From a virus: a stretch of DNA of 64,000 nucleotides. The position numbers and the translations under genes were made by a program. Below, piece by piece: positions 7,410 to 14,224 of the stretch. The stretch spans positions 1-64,000 of IMG/VR virus record IMGVR_UViG_3300032294_002797; one strand, written 5' to 3'. Position 1 is the first letter of the stretch. Every line of letters begins with the position of its first letter. The notes beneath the pieces were generated by a model, which worked only from the letters and a program-made list of their open reading frames with translations, made no database searches and was not told the origin of the DNA.

Positions 7410-7590
7410 TTATTACTCCAAACTCAGGATCATATATAGTTTTACCAAACCATTCATAAATTCTAAACCATCTCCAATTTTCTTTTCTATATTCTTTTTG
7501 ATGAGCCGCATTATATTTTAAAGTCATACCATTGGGACCAAACTGCCAATGATAAGTACCAAATCTTATATTAAACCATAAATTACTCAT
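7402..7590 (-). CDS. Aromatic-rich hypothetical protein, 62 aa
   Basis: Unusually rich in Trp/Phe/Tyr (WFNIRFGTYHWQFGPNG, ENWRWFRIYEWFG). No membrane segment. Family unknown. Confidence 0.7.
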   Translation of the reverse strand: MSNLWFNIRFGTYHWQFGPNGMTLKYNAAHQKEYRKENWRWFRIYEWFGKTIYDPEFGVINE

Positions 7591-7618
7591 AATGTATTCC
7601 CTATTTTATTGTCAAATT

Positions 7619-7834
7619 TTAGTAAACCCACTCATTTAAATTAATTATTTCATACCAATCATAAACTTCGCCAGTTGGAATATATACATAGGCTTTTTCA
7701 TAATTATCATTTTGGCGAATAATTTCTACAACAGAATCTTGGGCTTCTTTTAGAGAAGAAAATGTTGATATCCAACTTTCACTTCCTAATCTTAGGTAAC
7801 GATTTTTTCCCATAGTTAATAGATAAAGTTTCAT
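7619..7834 (-). CDS. Hypothetical protein, 71 aa
   Basis: MKLYLLTMGKNRYLRLG start. Contains a SSLKEAQDSVVEII helix and ends WYEIINLNEWVY. The start overlaps the stop of the gene at 7831. Unassigned. Confidence 0.7.
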   Translation of the reverse strand: MKLYLLTMGKNRYLRLGSESWISTFSSLKEAQDSVVEIIRQNDNYEKAYVYIPTGEVYDWYEIINLNEWVY

Positions 7835-8055
7835 TTGTTTTTCTTATAAGTTAGGGGTGCTGGATGCTGTTTCCATTCTGTTGCTGCAACCAATTCGCCC
7901 GCCTCATTAATTACCATTTTAGTTTTGTTGTCTTCTTCTTTCACAATATAAACTGCCTCACCAGTTTCAGTATCAGCCCAAACTACCCAATTTAATGGAT
8001 AACCATTAGCATCAAAAACGGAATATAAACAATGTTCGGGAACTTTAAGTATCAT
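7831..8055 (-). CDS. Hypothetical protein, 74 aa
   Basis: Beta-rich (LYSVFDANGYPLNWVVWAD, GEAVYIVKEED) with a basic tail. ATGA coupling to the downstream gene. No recognised family. Confidence 0.7.
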   Translation of the reverse strand: MILKVPEHCLYSVFDANGYPLNWVVWADTETGEAVYIVKEEDNKTKMVINEAGELVAATEWKQHPAPLTYKKNK

Positions 8056-8063
8056 TTTTTCTC

Positions 8064-8591
8064 CTATTGATTCACAGAATTAATGAAATTCTCAAGATTT
8101 TGAATATAATCTACTAATTCTGGAATAGTATTTAAATATCCGTGTCTAATAACAGCACTATACATATTAGTATTTTTTGCTCCTTCAATATCTCCAAATG
8201 TTGGATTAGCAGTAACCATCAATGTTTCTGTTGGCTTAAAGTTTGTGTCTTTTTCTATGGTCTTATAAGCATCAAAATGAGGTTTGTACACTTTGTGTTT
8301 ATTTAAGTTAATAATATAGTTCCAATAAATATTGTTAGATTCTGATATGCTTTTGATTAAATCATAAGAACCATTGCTTAATGCTACACAATAATATCCA
8401 TTACCTTGCAAGAGTTTTATTCCTGCTGCACTATCTTCGTGGGCTGTTAAAGCATACCAACTATTAGGGAAAGAATATGGGGAAAAATCTTTTTTATTTA
8501 CATGATCTACATAGTCTTGTATTTCTTGTCTAGATATATTTCTCATATCAAAAACAGTACCAAAACAATCAAAAGCAATACATTTAATCAT
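8064..8591 (-). CDS. HAD-superfamily hydrolase, haloacid dehalogenase-like
   Basis: 175 aa. HAD motifs are visible: motif I FDCFGTVFD (nucleophile Asp8, with Phe where phosphatases carry the second Asp, as in L-2-haloacid dehalogenases); motif II ALSNG; motif III Lys in KVYKPH; motif IV region TANPTFGDIEGAKNTNM, like the dehalogenase signature. It is shorter than typical family members (about 220 aa), so the cap domain is reduced. The chemical role in infection is unknown; a phosphatase role is equally possible. The start at 8591 is adjacent to the gene at 8584. Confidence 0.82.
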   Translation of the reverse strand: MIKCIAFDCFGTVFDMRNISRQEIQDYVDHVNKKDFSPYSFPNSWYALTAHEDSAAGIKLLQGNGYYCVALSNGSYDLIKSISESNNIYWNYIINLNKHKVYKPHFDAYKTIEKDTNFKPTETLMVTANPTFGDIEGAKNTNMYSAVIRHGYLNTIPELVDYIQNLENFINSVNQ

Positions 8592-8793
8592 TATTTTTTT
8601 TCAACATAAAAACAGAATCATTAATTATTCCCTTGGTCATATAAACGGTATCACCGTTGTCCGTTGCAAAATGCAAATAGTCCATTTTATGGAGTTCTTT
8701 AACAAGATTCAACATTTCATCATGTGTTTTTTCATCATATTCTGCACTTTTACCATGAAACACACCATGCTTTGTATAAACTTCAAGTCTCAT
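8584..8793 (-). CDS. Hypothetical protein, 69 aa
   Basis: The start is taken as the ATG at 8793 (MRLEVYTKHG), preceded by AAGGG; a longer reading frame would overlap the next gene. Beta strand, DEKTHDEMLNLVKELH helix, basic C-terminus. Unassigned. Confidence 0.7.
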   Translation of the reverse strand: MRLEVYTKHGVFHGKSAEYDEKTHDEMLNLVKELHKMDYLHFATDNGDTVYMTKGIINDSVFMLKKNND

Positions 8794-9019
8794 TTTTTCC
8801 CTTTTGTTGTTCTGGACTAAAATAATCACATGCTGAATCAATAATAGTTTGTGCGGCCTCTTTGGCAATTTCAACAGTAGCAAGTTTGTCTATAGTCTTT
8901 GATGCTTTCTCAAACGCAAGAGAATATATTTTTTCTGAAAAACGCGATACAAGACCATCGATCCAATCTACTGCTTCTCTGGACATGCGTAGTTCTTTAG
9001 TTTTATTGAATTCAGTCAT
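8783..9019 (-). CDS. Helical hypothetical protein, 78 aa
   Basis: Almost entirely helical (REAVDWIDGLVSRFSEKIY, ASKTIDKLATVEIAKEAAQ). No family recognised. Overlaps the gene at 8584. Confidence 0.7.
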   Translation of the reverse strand: MTEFNKTKELRMSREAVDWIDGLVSRFSEKIYSLAFEKASKTIDKLATVEIAKEAAQTIIDSACDYFSPEQQKGKNET

Positions 9020-9036
9020 CTATTTTTTCCTTTTAA

Positions 9037-9177
9037 TCAACAGAATTTCTTTAAAATATAAGTTATAGCAGTCATATATACTAGCGCCCATAAAAGATTA
9101 TATTCTAATTTAGAAATAGTTATTGTATTCGTTGGTTTATTCGTTGTTTTATACATAACACTTGATTTCTTCGCCAT
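9037..9177 (-). CDS. Small membrane protein, 46 aa
   Basis: MAKKSSVMYK basic start, Thr-rich linker, then a C-terminal hydrophobic helix (LLWALVYMTAITYIL). Overlaps the gene at 9149. Confidence 0.6.
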   Translation of the reverse strand: MAKKSSVMYKTTNKPTNTITISKLEYNLLWALVYMTAITYILKKFC

Positions 9178-9301
9178 TTTTCATAGTAATTAGCATATAG
9201 TTTTCGGCTAATGGTCCGTCTTGGAAAACATAATGAACAGACTGAATAGGACAATTTTCTGTTTTGGTTAATAGGATTAGATAATCGTATAGTTCATTCA
9301 T
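9149..9301 (-). CDS. Small hypothetical protein, 50 aa
   Basis: MNELYDYLILLTKTENC start, then a beta hairpin (YMLITMKNGEEIKCYV). TAATG overlap with the gene at 9301. Unassigned. Confidence 0.65.
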   Translation of the reverse strand: MNELYDYLILLTKTENCPIQSVHYVFQDGPLAENYMLITMKNGEEIKCYV

Positions 9302-9666
9302 TAATAATCCTGTCTGTCATACAATTCTGGATATTCTTTAGTTAGTTTATCTCTAGGATCAAAATCTTGATTAAATTCTTCACAAACAAAAGCGTAAAAT
9401 TCATATCCTTCATATTCGCTCTCTTGATAACGCCCTTCTTGTTTGTCATATTTAACAACAAGTTCTTTTAGTTTATTTAGGAATTCGTTTTGATGAATAT
9501 GTTTTTCAACCTTTTCTCTATAAAGTTGTATTTCTTCTTCATTTAATTGATGCCAATAAATATCCGCCTCGTCCCTAATTTTGTCGGCTTTTGCACCCTC
9601 TAATTCTTCATCATTCATAGAGTATAATAGTTTCCAACATTCAAAAAGTTTATTTAGATTGCTCAT
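9301..9666 (-). CDS. Hypothetical protein, 121 aa
   Basis: Helical and strongly charged (LEGAKADKIRDEADIYWHQL), with acidic/aromatic C-terminal third (QEGRYQESEYEGYEFYAF). No recognised domain. Confidence 0.7.
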   Translation of the reverse strand: MSNLNKLFECWKLLYSMNDEELEGAKADKIRDEADIYWHQLNEEEIQLYREKVEKHIHQNEFLNKLKELVVKYDKQEGRYQESEYEGYEFYAFVCEEFNQDFDPRDKLTKEYPELYDRQDY

Positions 9667-9669
9667 GAT

Positions 9670-9852
9670 TTATAGTATTGCTTTGTTTAGAGATGTTTTG
9701 TCTATGATAGATATATTACCATCGCTATCTTCCTCAATGTATAGATTTTTGGACTCATAGATTTTTATTGGATTCTTAGGTGGGCCATTGTTCAGTTTGT
9801 CCCACTCTTGTTTAAGTTTATCAATATGATATTGAACAGTTTTATCGATCAT
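9670..9852 (-). CDS. Small hypothetical protein, 60 aa
   Basis: N-terminal helix (YHIDKLKQEWDKLNNG) then Pro-rich turn and beta hairpin (YIEEDSDGNISIID). The start overlaps the stop of the gene at 9849. Confidence 0.65.
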   Translation of the reverse strand: MIDKTVQYHIDKLKQEWDKLNNGPPKNPIKIYESKNLYIEEDSDGNISIIDKTSLNKAIL

Positions 9853-10025
9853 AATCCATATCCTTTAAGAATATTTGTAACATAATTTTGTGTTTTAATA
9901 ATATCTATGGCTCTGATAGCATCTTCTAAAGATATAAATTCATATGGCATATCGGGCAAAACTATAGGGACGCCATTTTGTAAGACAACAAATTTATTGT
10001 CTTGTTTAGTAATAGATAGATTCAT
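9849..10025 (-). CDS. Small hypothetical protein, paralogue of 5337-5519
   Basis: 58 aa. Shares NKFVVxxNGxPIxLP and the EDAxxxIxI helix with the gene at 5337. Its ATG overlaps the original stop codon of the frameshifted gene at 10022. Confidence 0.7.
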   Translation of the reverse strand: MNLSITKQDNKFVVLQNGVPIVLPDMPYEFISLEDAIRAIDIIKTQNYVTNILKGYGL

Positions 10026-10152
10026 TTCTTTTCCTCTATTTTAGATTTTACCCACTCAAACCATTGATCTGGAGTAAAATTATAGTATCCTTATAATCTT
10101 GAACACAAGAGATAGCATAAGCAATATCTTCAGCCAGTGTTGGTTTAGTCAT
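10022..10152 (-). pseudogene. Frameshifted small gene
   Basis: The first 24 codons read MTKPTLAEDIAYAISCVQ with DYKD, then diverge. One base off, the frame resumes as YNFTPDQWFEWVKSKIEEKK and ends in a TGA that overlaps the next ATG, as genes in this operon normally do. In the first frame translation ends early after 34 codons. A single missing base near 10085 explains it: a true mutation, a sequencing error, or less likely programmed frameshifting. Confidence 0.6.
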
Positions 10153-10318
10153 TATTTTCTTGCAACACTCCATTCAAATATTTAGCCAAATTCTCCACAT
10201 CATCTTCAGTCCAAACATATTCATGACCATTAGCATTACCATGCTCAATATCAAGTTGGTAACTTTCCAGAGAGTCAAGAATTAGGCCAATTTCATGCTT
10301 ATCAAGATTAATGTTCAT
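10145..10318 (-). CDS. Small phage protein, HDMEIILDAL-type family, 57 aa
   Basis: Starts MNINLDKHEIGLILDSLES and ends LAKYLNGVLQENND. Paralogue of 6376 and 15351. Preceded by TATGGAGAAAAG ribosome-binding site. First gene after a roughly 200-nt leader. Confidence 0.75.
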   Translation of the reverse strand: MNINLDKHEIGLILDSLESYQLDIEHGNANGHEYVWTEDDVENLAKYLNGVLQENND

Positions 10319-10531
10319 TACTTTTCTCCATAATATTGACCATGATGTACCAACTGCACCCGTCCCTACAATTTATTCCACTAAAAGAGGGCCGCTTTAA
10401 TAATAGGATATTTGGAACTATTATTTCACGATTCGGTCTGGTTTAGTCTCCCGTAGGTAAGTATATGACTTATCATCATGGAAAGTCCCATGCGACTCAT
10501 CATAGTCAATATCTAGTTTTGGTCTGACGGC
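10319..10531 (-). other. Long leader with gene remnant
   Basis: About 200 nt lie between the promoter at 10532 and the start at 10318. A stretch at 10421-10525 reads like protein (KLDIDYDESHGTFHDDKS, then YTYLRETKPDRIVK, stop) but has no ATG, GTG or TTG start, so it looks like a decayed gene. A stem of 8 bp (AATAATAG/CTATTATT) follows at about 10400-10426. Confidence 0.4.
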
Positions 10532-10559
10532 AGTTTACCATAACATCGGCACTTGTCAA
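10532..10559 (-). promoter_or_regulatory. Early promoter (CGATG variant spacer)
   Basis: TTGACA, 16-bp spacer with GCCGATG, TAAACT. Leads the 10318-8064 operon. Confidence 0.7.
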
Positions 10560-10639
10560 CACCAACCTTTAGAAAATATGCCAATATGGTGTATTTATTA
10601 GAGTTGAGAGTGTGGTCAGACATTTTCAATACTACAATA

Positions 10640-10706
10640 TAATATCTATCAAACGCCCAGATAATTGTCAACTGACCTTGACGTTATTTGGGCTGTTTGT
10701 TTTAAT
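10640..10706. promoter_or_regulatory. Divergent promoter island with inverted repeat, second copy
   Basis: Arms GCCCAGATAATTGTCAA (10655-10671) and TTGACGTTATTTGGGC (10678-10693) flank six bases and contain back-to-back -35 boxes. Plus strand: TTGACG, 17 bp, TTTAAT (10701-10706). Homologous to 738-802. Confidence 0.65.
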
Positions 10707-10715
10707 GGGTCAATT

Positions 10716-11429
10716 ATGACAAATAAAACTTGTAGTAAATGTAACAAAGAGTTTCCAGCAACAAACAAATACTTTCATAAAAATAAAGACCATAAAGATG
10801 GATTAAGAACATGGTGTAAGATTTGTGTTAAAACTTACCAAAATGACCACAAAAAAATTCGTAAATGTTTAGTTTGTCAAGATGACCTAGAACTATATTC
10901 CAAAAAACGATGCAAAAAATGTCAACAAAATTATACTAAACAATGTAGTAAAGAAAGAGATAAATCGGTTAAACGAAAACAGCAAAGTAAATTAAGAACA
11001 AAGAAATTTCATGAAAATAATCCAAATAAATTAAGTGAATATAATAAAAAATATAGAGAAAGATATAATAAATGGAAAAATAGTAAATATAAAAATGATC
11101 TCAATTTTAAATTGCAAAAAGCATTAAGAGACAGACTTTATCATGCTCTGGCTTCTAATATCAAATCTCAACACACAATGGAACTATTAGGATGCTCTAC
11201 AGAACAATTAAAGGTTCATATAGAGTCACAATTTAAAGATGGTATGAGTTGGGATAATTGGTCTATTAAAGGGTGGCATATTGACCATATTCGCCCATGT
11301 TCTTCGTTCGATCTTTCTGATCCTGTTCAACAAAAACAGTGCTTTCATTACTCTAATCTTCAACCATTATGGGCTAGTGAAAACCTAAAAAAGAATAATA
11401 AATGGGTTTCAGACCCAATAGTATTTTGA
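10716..11429 (+). CDS. HNH homing endonuclease-like protein with N-terminal zinc ribbon
   Basis: 237 aa from the ATG at 10716; an earlier in-frame start would overlap the promoter. N-terminal CSKCNKEF ... CKIC zinc ribbon, a second CLVC ... CKKC pair around residues 50-70, a Lys-rich linker, and a C-terminal GWHIDHIRPCSS nuclease core with CFHYSNLQPLW. It is a diverged paralogue of the 811 gene, sharing domain order and upstream promoter island, so the two probably moved as a unit. Probably a free-standing homing nuclease; its target is unknown. Confidence 0.88.
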   Translation: MTNKTCSKCNKEFPATNKYFHKNKDHKDGLRTWCKICVKTYQNDHKKIRKCLVCQDDLELYSKKRCKKCQQNYTKQCSKERDKSVKRKQQSKLRTKKFHENNPNKLSEYNKKYRERYNKWKNSKYKNDLNFKLQKALRDRLYHALASNIKSQHTMELLGCSTEQLKVHIESQFKDGMSWDNWSIKGWHIDHIRPCSSFDLSDPVQQKQCFHYSNLQPLWASENLKKNNKWVSDPIVF

Positions 11430-11465
11430 TTCTTTGATTTTGATGGGATTTAATCCCGATTTCAT

Positions 11466-11633
11466 TCAATTAATGGTTTGATTATACTTTTTAATAGGAA
11501 CAATAGCCCTTAGACGATTATGAATAATGGTCAAATTATTACGGTCAATGCTAACTTTATCGTTCAAAGTTTGACTAATAACAGACTTCAACAGGGCTAT
11601 TTCTTTATCGGTCAATAAAACATTTCTATACAT
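11466..11633 (-). CDS. Small hypothetical protein, 55 aa
   Basis: The true start is the ATG at 11633 (MYRNVLLTDKEIALL), 5 nt after AGGGGA; the longer frame would run through the promoter. The TDKEIALLKSVISQTL helix resembles small phage proteins of unknown role. Convergent with the HNH gene; a GGGAT-TTA-ATCCC hairpin at 11448-11460 lies between them. Confidence 0.7.
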   Translation of the reverse strand: MYRNVLLTDKEIALLKSVISQTLNDKVSIDRNNLTIIHNRLRAIVPIKKYNQTIN

Positions 11634-11679
11634 AAATCCCCTATAAAACACAACATTAGTACCATTACCAGTAGTATCC

Positions 11680-11708
11680 ACTATACCAGACGATACGGTA
11701 GTTGTCAA
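11680..11708 (-). promoter_or_regulatory. Early promoter
   Basis: TTGACA, 17-bp spacer, TATAGT. Because it lies inside the longer reading frame of the gene at 11466, it fixes the downstream start. Confidence 0.75.
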
Positions 11709-11817
11709 TAGGGTTTATCGACCATTCCTACTTGGCCCCTTTAATCAATTTTCACCACGGGCAAAAGCAATAAGTAAAAATCGATCACTTTTAACTAATA
11801 ATAGAATCTATTAGCTT

Positions 11818-11994
11818 TTATTGTGATGCTTTCGCCTCATTGTAGGATGGTTGAGAGGTATATTGTGGGGAATTTGAGGGGACAGAAAAGATATTTACTA
11901 AAAAATAATGAACAGAAATCATGGAAACTATTGTTACCAGACCTATAAAAGCTAGATTTTTGATAAAAGGAATATGGAATTGATCATTTTTCAT
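11818..11994 (-). CDS. Small membrane protein, 58 aa
   Basis: One hydrophobic helix at residues about 11-38 (NLAFIGLVTIVSMISVHYFL) followed by a Ser/Pro/Gln-rich tail. It is the last of four consecutive overlapping membrane micro-genes (11818-12344). Function unknown; holin-like or envelope-modifying roles are possible. Confidence 0.6.
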   Translation of the reverse strand: MKNDQFHIPFIKNLAFIGLVTIVSMISVHYFLVNIFSVPSNSPQYTSQPSYNEAKASQ

Positions 11995-12086
11995 TTTTCG
12001 TTCCTAACTATGAAAATGGTAAAGATTGTACAGAATAAAAAAACAATACCTAATATTATCCATGTGCTTAATTCGTTGTTACTCAT
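11991..12086 (-). CDS. Membrane micro-protein, 31 aa
   Basis: MSNNELSTWII then one helix (LGIVFLFCTIFTIFIV) and a charged end (RNEK). ATGA overlap with the gene at 11818. Confidence 0.55.
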   Translation of the reverse strand: MSNNELSTWIILGIVFLFCTIFTIFIVRNEK

Positions 12087-12199
12087 TTTTCAAACTCATA
12101 AATGGTGCAGAGATAAGAAAATAATAGGCCATAAAATATTAAAACCCCACTTAATATCCAATGACCATAATCCCTGAGATACCCCAACTCATCGTCCAT
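12083..12199 (-). CDS. Membrane micro-protein, 38 aa
   Basis: Acidic N-terminus (MDDELGYLRDY) and one helix (WILSGVLIFYGLLFSYLC). Overlaps the gene at 11991 and the gene at 12189. Confidence 0.55.
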   Translation of the reverse strand: MDDELGYLRDYGHWILSGVLIFYGLLFSYLCTIYEFEK

Positions 12200-12344
12200 A
12201 GTATTTTCCTATGTGGTATAGGACTGATAGTACTAATAGTAATCCTATTGCACAAATATAGATTCTTGTAATTGGATCATGAACCAAAGTTGGTAATAGT
12301 GGCTTCCTAACTATTGTAACAACTTGGCCGAATAACCCAATCAT
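12189..12344 (-). CDS. Small membrane protein, 51 aa
   Basis: Basic N-terminal half (VVTIVRKPLLPTLV) and a C-terminal helix (IYICAIGLLLVLSVLYHI). The start overlaps the stop of the Lys-rich gene at 12341. Confidence 0.55.
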   Translation of the reverse strand: MIGLFGQVVTIVRKPLLPTLVHDPITRIYICAIGLLLVLSVLYHIGKYYGR

Positions 12345-12580
12345 TGGGGGCCAAATCCAAATGTGGAAAATACCTTATCCTTAATACTCTTTAGTCGATC
12401 TATAAGTTTAAGATCAGTAGGAATAGTAACAGGAATACTAATAGGAATAGGGGCCGGAATAGGAACAACAACATTAATATCTTTTACTAGTTTAGTCGCA
12501 CACTTGTTACTACAAGATTTTTTCCCACACTTTTTCTTGGGCGAAGCTTTTTTGCTAATTTTCTTTTTCTTTTCTGACAT
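12341..12580 (-). CDS. Lys/Cys-rich and Pro/Ile-rich small protein, 79 aa
   Basis: N-terminal 30 residues are Lys-rich with three Cys (KKKCGKKSCSNKCATK), followed by an alternating Pro-Ile segment (VVPIPAPIPISIPVTIP). First gene of the membrane micro-gene operon. No family recognised. Confidence 0.65.
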   Translation of the reverse strand: MSEKKKKISKKASPKKKCGKKSCSNKCATKLVKDINVVVPIPAPIPISIPVTIPTDLKLIDRLKSIKDKVFSTFGFGPQ

Positions 12581-12596
12581 AATAATCTTTCTACTT

Positions 12597-12645
12597 TTGG
12601 CTGACTATTTCCATAATTTCCAAATAACTAGGATTAGATGAGACA
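12597..12645 (-). repeat. Family B structured repeat, copy 1 (diverged)
   Basis: Keeps the minus-strand TGTCTCATCTAATCC start and the TAGTCAGCC end of family B, but the central stem is degenerate. Lies about 2 nt past the stop of the gene at 12647. Confidence 0.55.
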
Positions 12646-12646
12646 A

Positions 12647-13048
12647 TTATATTCCAAAGCAAATCTTGCTGGCTGCTTTAAAATGTTGATCACTTCCTAT
12701 TTTAAGAAATTCTAAGTATGAATTAAACGCGCTTTCATTAACTTTGATCCATCTCATTTGGTCTTTACATACTTTTTCTATAAATGTAGGTTTATTGTCA
12801 GATAAAGAGTATGTTGTCCTAGGATCATAAATTTTACCATTATCTATTCTAACATAGTAGACATATGATAGATCCTTAGACAAAAAATCTTTCATATTTT
12901 TAGGCTCCAAACCTTTTCTAGCAAATACATATTCATCCCATTGATTTCTTAATGAACAACCGGACTCATCGGTATTCTCAGAATAATCGGATGTTGTATA
13001 GTAGAAATATGGTTTTTTACCAGTAGACGATGGCGAAAATATGGTCAT
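12647..13048 (-). CDS. Hypothetical protein, 133 aa
   Basis: MTIFSPSSTGKKPYFYYTTSDYSEN start, no signal peptide, soluble, aromatic-rich. Overlaps the gene at 13045 by ATGA. No family recognised. Confidence 0.65.
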   Translation of the reverse strand: MTIFSPSSTGKKPYFYYTTSDYSENTDESGCSLRNQWDEYVFARKGLEPKNMKDFLSKDLSYVYYVRIDNGKIYDPRTTYSLSDNKPTFIEKVCKDQMRWIKVNESAFNSYLEFLKIGSDQHFKAASKICFGI

Positions 13049-13284
13049 GATAATTCTTTATAAGTTAATTTAGGTTGTAATGATATATCTTCTGTTATGT
13101 CCACAATATCTATAATTAAGATTTTATTAGTCAAATTTTCATTTTTAGGTATAATTTTTTGTATATCAGCACATAGTTTTTCGCACAATATCTGATGATC
13201 CAATTTGTAGGCAAGTTTCATGATATTATAGAAATAACTGTAGCCGGTAACAAGTGTTATCTCCAACTGCGTACTCTGTACCAA
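13045..13284 (-). CDS. Hypothetical protein, up to 79 aa (start uncertain)
   Basis: The only in-frame codon near the upstream gene's end is a TTG at 13284; the first ATG is at 13221 (MKLAYKLDHQILCEKL). Neither has a clear ribosome-binding site. The C-terminal part (ILIIDIVDITEDISLQP) is coding-like and coupled to the next gene. Confidence 0.55.
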   Translation of the reverse strand: MVQSTQLEITLVTGYSYFYNIMKLAYKLDHQILCEKLCADIQKIIPKNENLTNKILIIDIVDITEDISLQPKLTYKELS

Positions 13285-13598
13285 CGTCCATTATTTCCTT
13301 GAGCACTAGCATCTCCTGTTAATTTCATATTATTACTAGGCACACAAGTATTACAGTTAGGACTATTACCATAACCAACTCCTTCAAAGTTTCCTATAGT
13401 ACCCCAGACATGACCGCTGATATTATTAGCTGCCATATGATTTGCTTCTGCCTGACATCTTTCTTGGTCACTACCAAAACTATTAGTATACGAATAAGTC
13501 TTTACTGTTGGCTGACTATAATTGTACACTCTTGGTTTTGCTGCTTGTGCTACATTAACAAATAGTAATAGTACTAACAATCCATTTAATAGTTTCAT
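13257..13598 (-). CDS. Secreted protein with GHVWGTIGNFEGVGYG motif, 113 aa
   Basis: A cleavable signal peptide is clear (MKLLNGLLVLLLFVNVAQA, cut after Ala19). The mature part has CQAEANHMA, then GHVWGTIGNFEGVGYG, NCNTCVP and MKLTGDA, a motif series I associate with small exported proteins of planctomycetes and related genomes. AAGGAGG precedes the start. It is transcribed after the terminator hairpin of the secreted-protein gene at 13677, or from an unseen promoter. An envelope-targeted function and a planctomycete link are inference. Confidence 0.75.
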   Translation of the reverse strand: MKLLNGLLVLLLFVNVAQAAKPRVYNYSQPTVKTYSYTNSFGSDQERCQAEANHMAANNISGHVWGTIGNFEGVGYGNSPNCNTCVPSNNMKLTGDASAQGNNGRWYRVRSWR

Positions 13599-13615
13599 AT
13601 TTCCTCCTTGAGAGT

Positions 13616-13645
13616 ATAAAATAAACCCCCGAGTTTTTTCGGGGG
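13616..13645 (-). terminator. Rho-independent terminator
   Basis: Minus strand: CCCCCGA, five-A-rich loop, TCGGGGG stem, followed by TTTATTTT. It ends transcription of the gene at 13677, possibly leakily, because the next start is only about 20 nt on. Confidence 0.8.
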
Positions 13646-13676
13646 ATTATAATGTATTGTAAATATTGGTTAAGTA

Positions 13677-13892
13677 TTAACGCACAACACTACGGCAGCG
13701 ATTAACTACCTTGCTACCAACATTACGGGTAGCCTGAACTGTGCGACGAGTTACTGTTACTGGAACATTAATAATTTCACGAGTAACATTAACAGTACGA
13801 CTACGCAGCGTACAATTGCCAGTAGGACATTCTCCAGCAATTGCTGATGTTCCGGCAATCATTAGTAAAAGCATCATAACAAACTTAATCAT
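13677..13892 (-). CDS. Small secreted basic protein, 71 aa
   Basis: A signal peptide (MIKFVMMLLLMIAGTSAIAG) is followed by ECPTGNC and a Val/Arg/Thr-rich basic repeat-like segment (VTREIINVPVTVTRRTVQ). It has its own promoter, leader and terminator. Two adjacent exported proteins suggest action at the host envelope. Family not named. Confidence 0.72.
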   Translation of the reverse strand: MIKFVMMLLLMIAGTSAIAGECPTGNCTLRSRTVNVTREIINVPVTVTRRTVQATRNVGSKVVNRCRSVVR

Positions 13893-13914
13893 AGTTTTCT
13901 CCTATTAAAGTAAT

Positions 13915-13930
13915 GTCGCATCCCTGCGAC
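13915..13930 (-). promoter_or_regulatory. Leader hairpin of 13677 gene
   Basis: Perfect 6-bp stem GTCGCA/TGCGAC closing a GGGA tetraloop in the 5' leader, between promoter and ribosome-binding site. It may stabilise the mRNA 5' end. Confidence 0.55.
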
Positions 13931-13941
13931 CGATTTATCCT

Positions 13942-13969
13942 ATACTAACGACTGAGACATAAGGGTCAA
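13942..13969 (-). promoter_or_regulatory. Promoter of secreted-protein gene
   Basis: TTGACC, 16-bp spacer, TAGTAT. Confidence 0.6.
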
Positions 13970-13996
13970 CTTAGAATATCTTAAGGGGCTCGTATT

Positions 13997-14044
13997 CTCG
14001 CTGACTACAACCACAAAAACCAAATCCGGCGGATTAGCTAAGAC
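13997..14044 (-). repeat. Family B structured repeat, copy 2
   Basis: Minus strand: GTCTTAGCTAATCC, then CGGATTTG, then TAGTCAGCG. Lies about 45 nt past the stop of the membrane gene at 14088. Confidence 0.65.
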
Positions 14045-14087
14045 TAATCGCCGGACCTGATTATCTCTAAAGATTGATAAAAATCGT

Positions 14088-14216
14088 TTATAGATTTTTA
14101 CTACCTATATGTGGATTCCAAAAATAACTATACCAAACTCCTAACCCAATCAATGTTAGCAGAGTAAATGTTAATCCACCAATCCAATACCAATTAACTA
14201 AAGGAATGTCTATCAT
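14088..14216 (-). CDS. Membrane micro-protein, 42 aa
   Basis: MIDIPLVNWYWIGG then a helix (LTFTLLTLIGLGVWYSYF). GAGGTGA lies 4 nt before the ATG. Directly downstream of the gene at 14225, so the last gene of that operon. Confidence 0.65.
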   Translation of the reverse strand: MIDIPLVNWYWIGGLTFTLLTLIGLGVWYSYFWNPHIGSKNL

Positions 14217-14224
14217 AAGTCACC

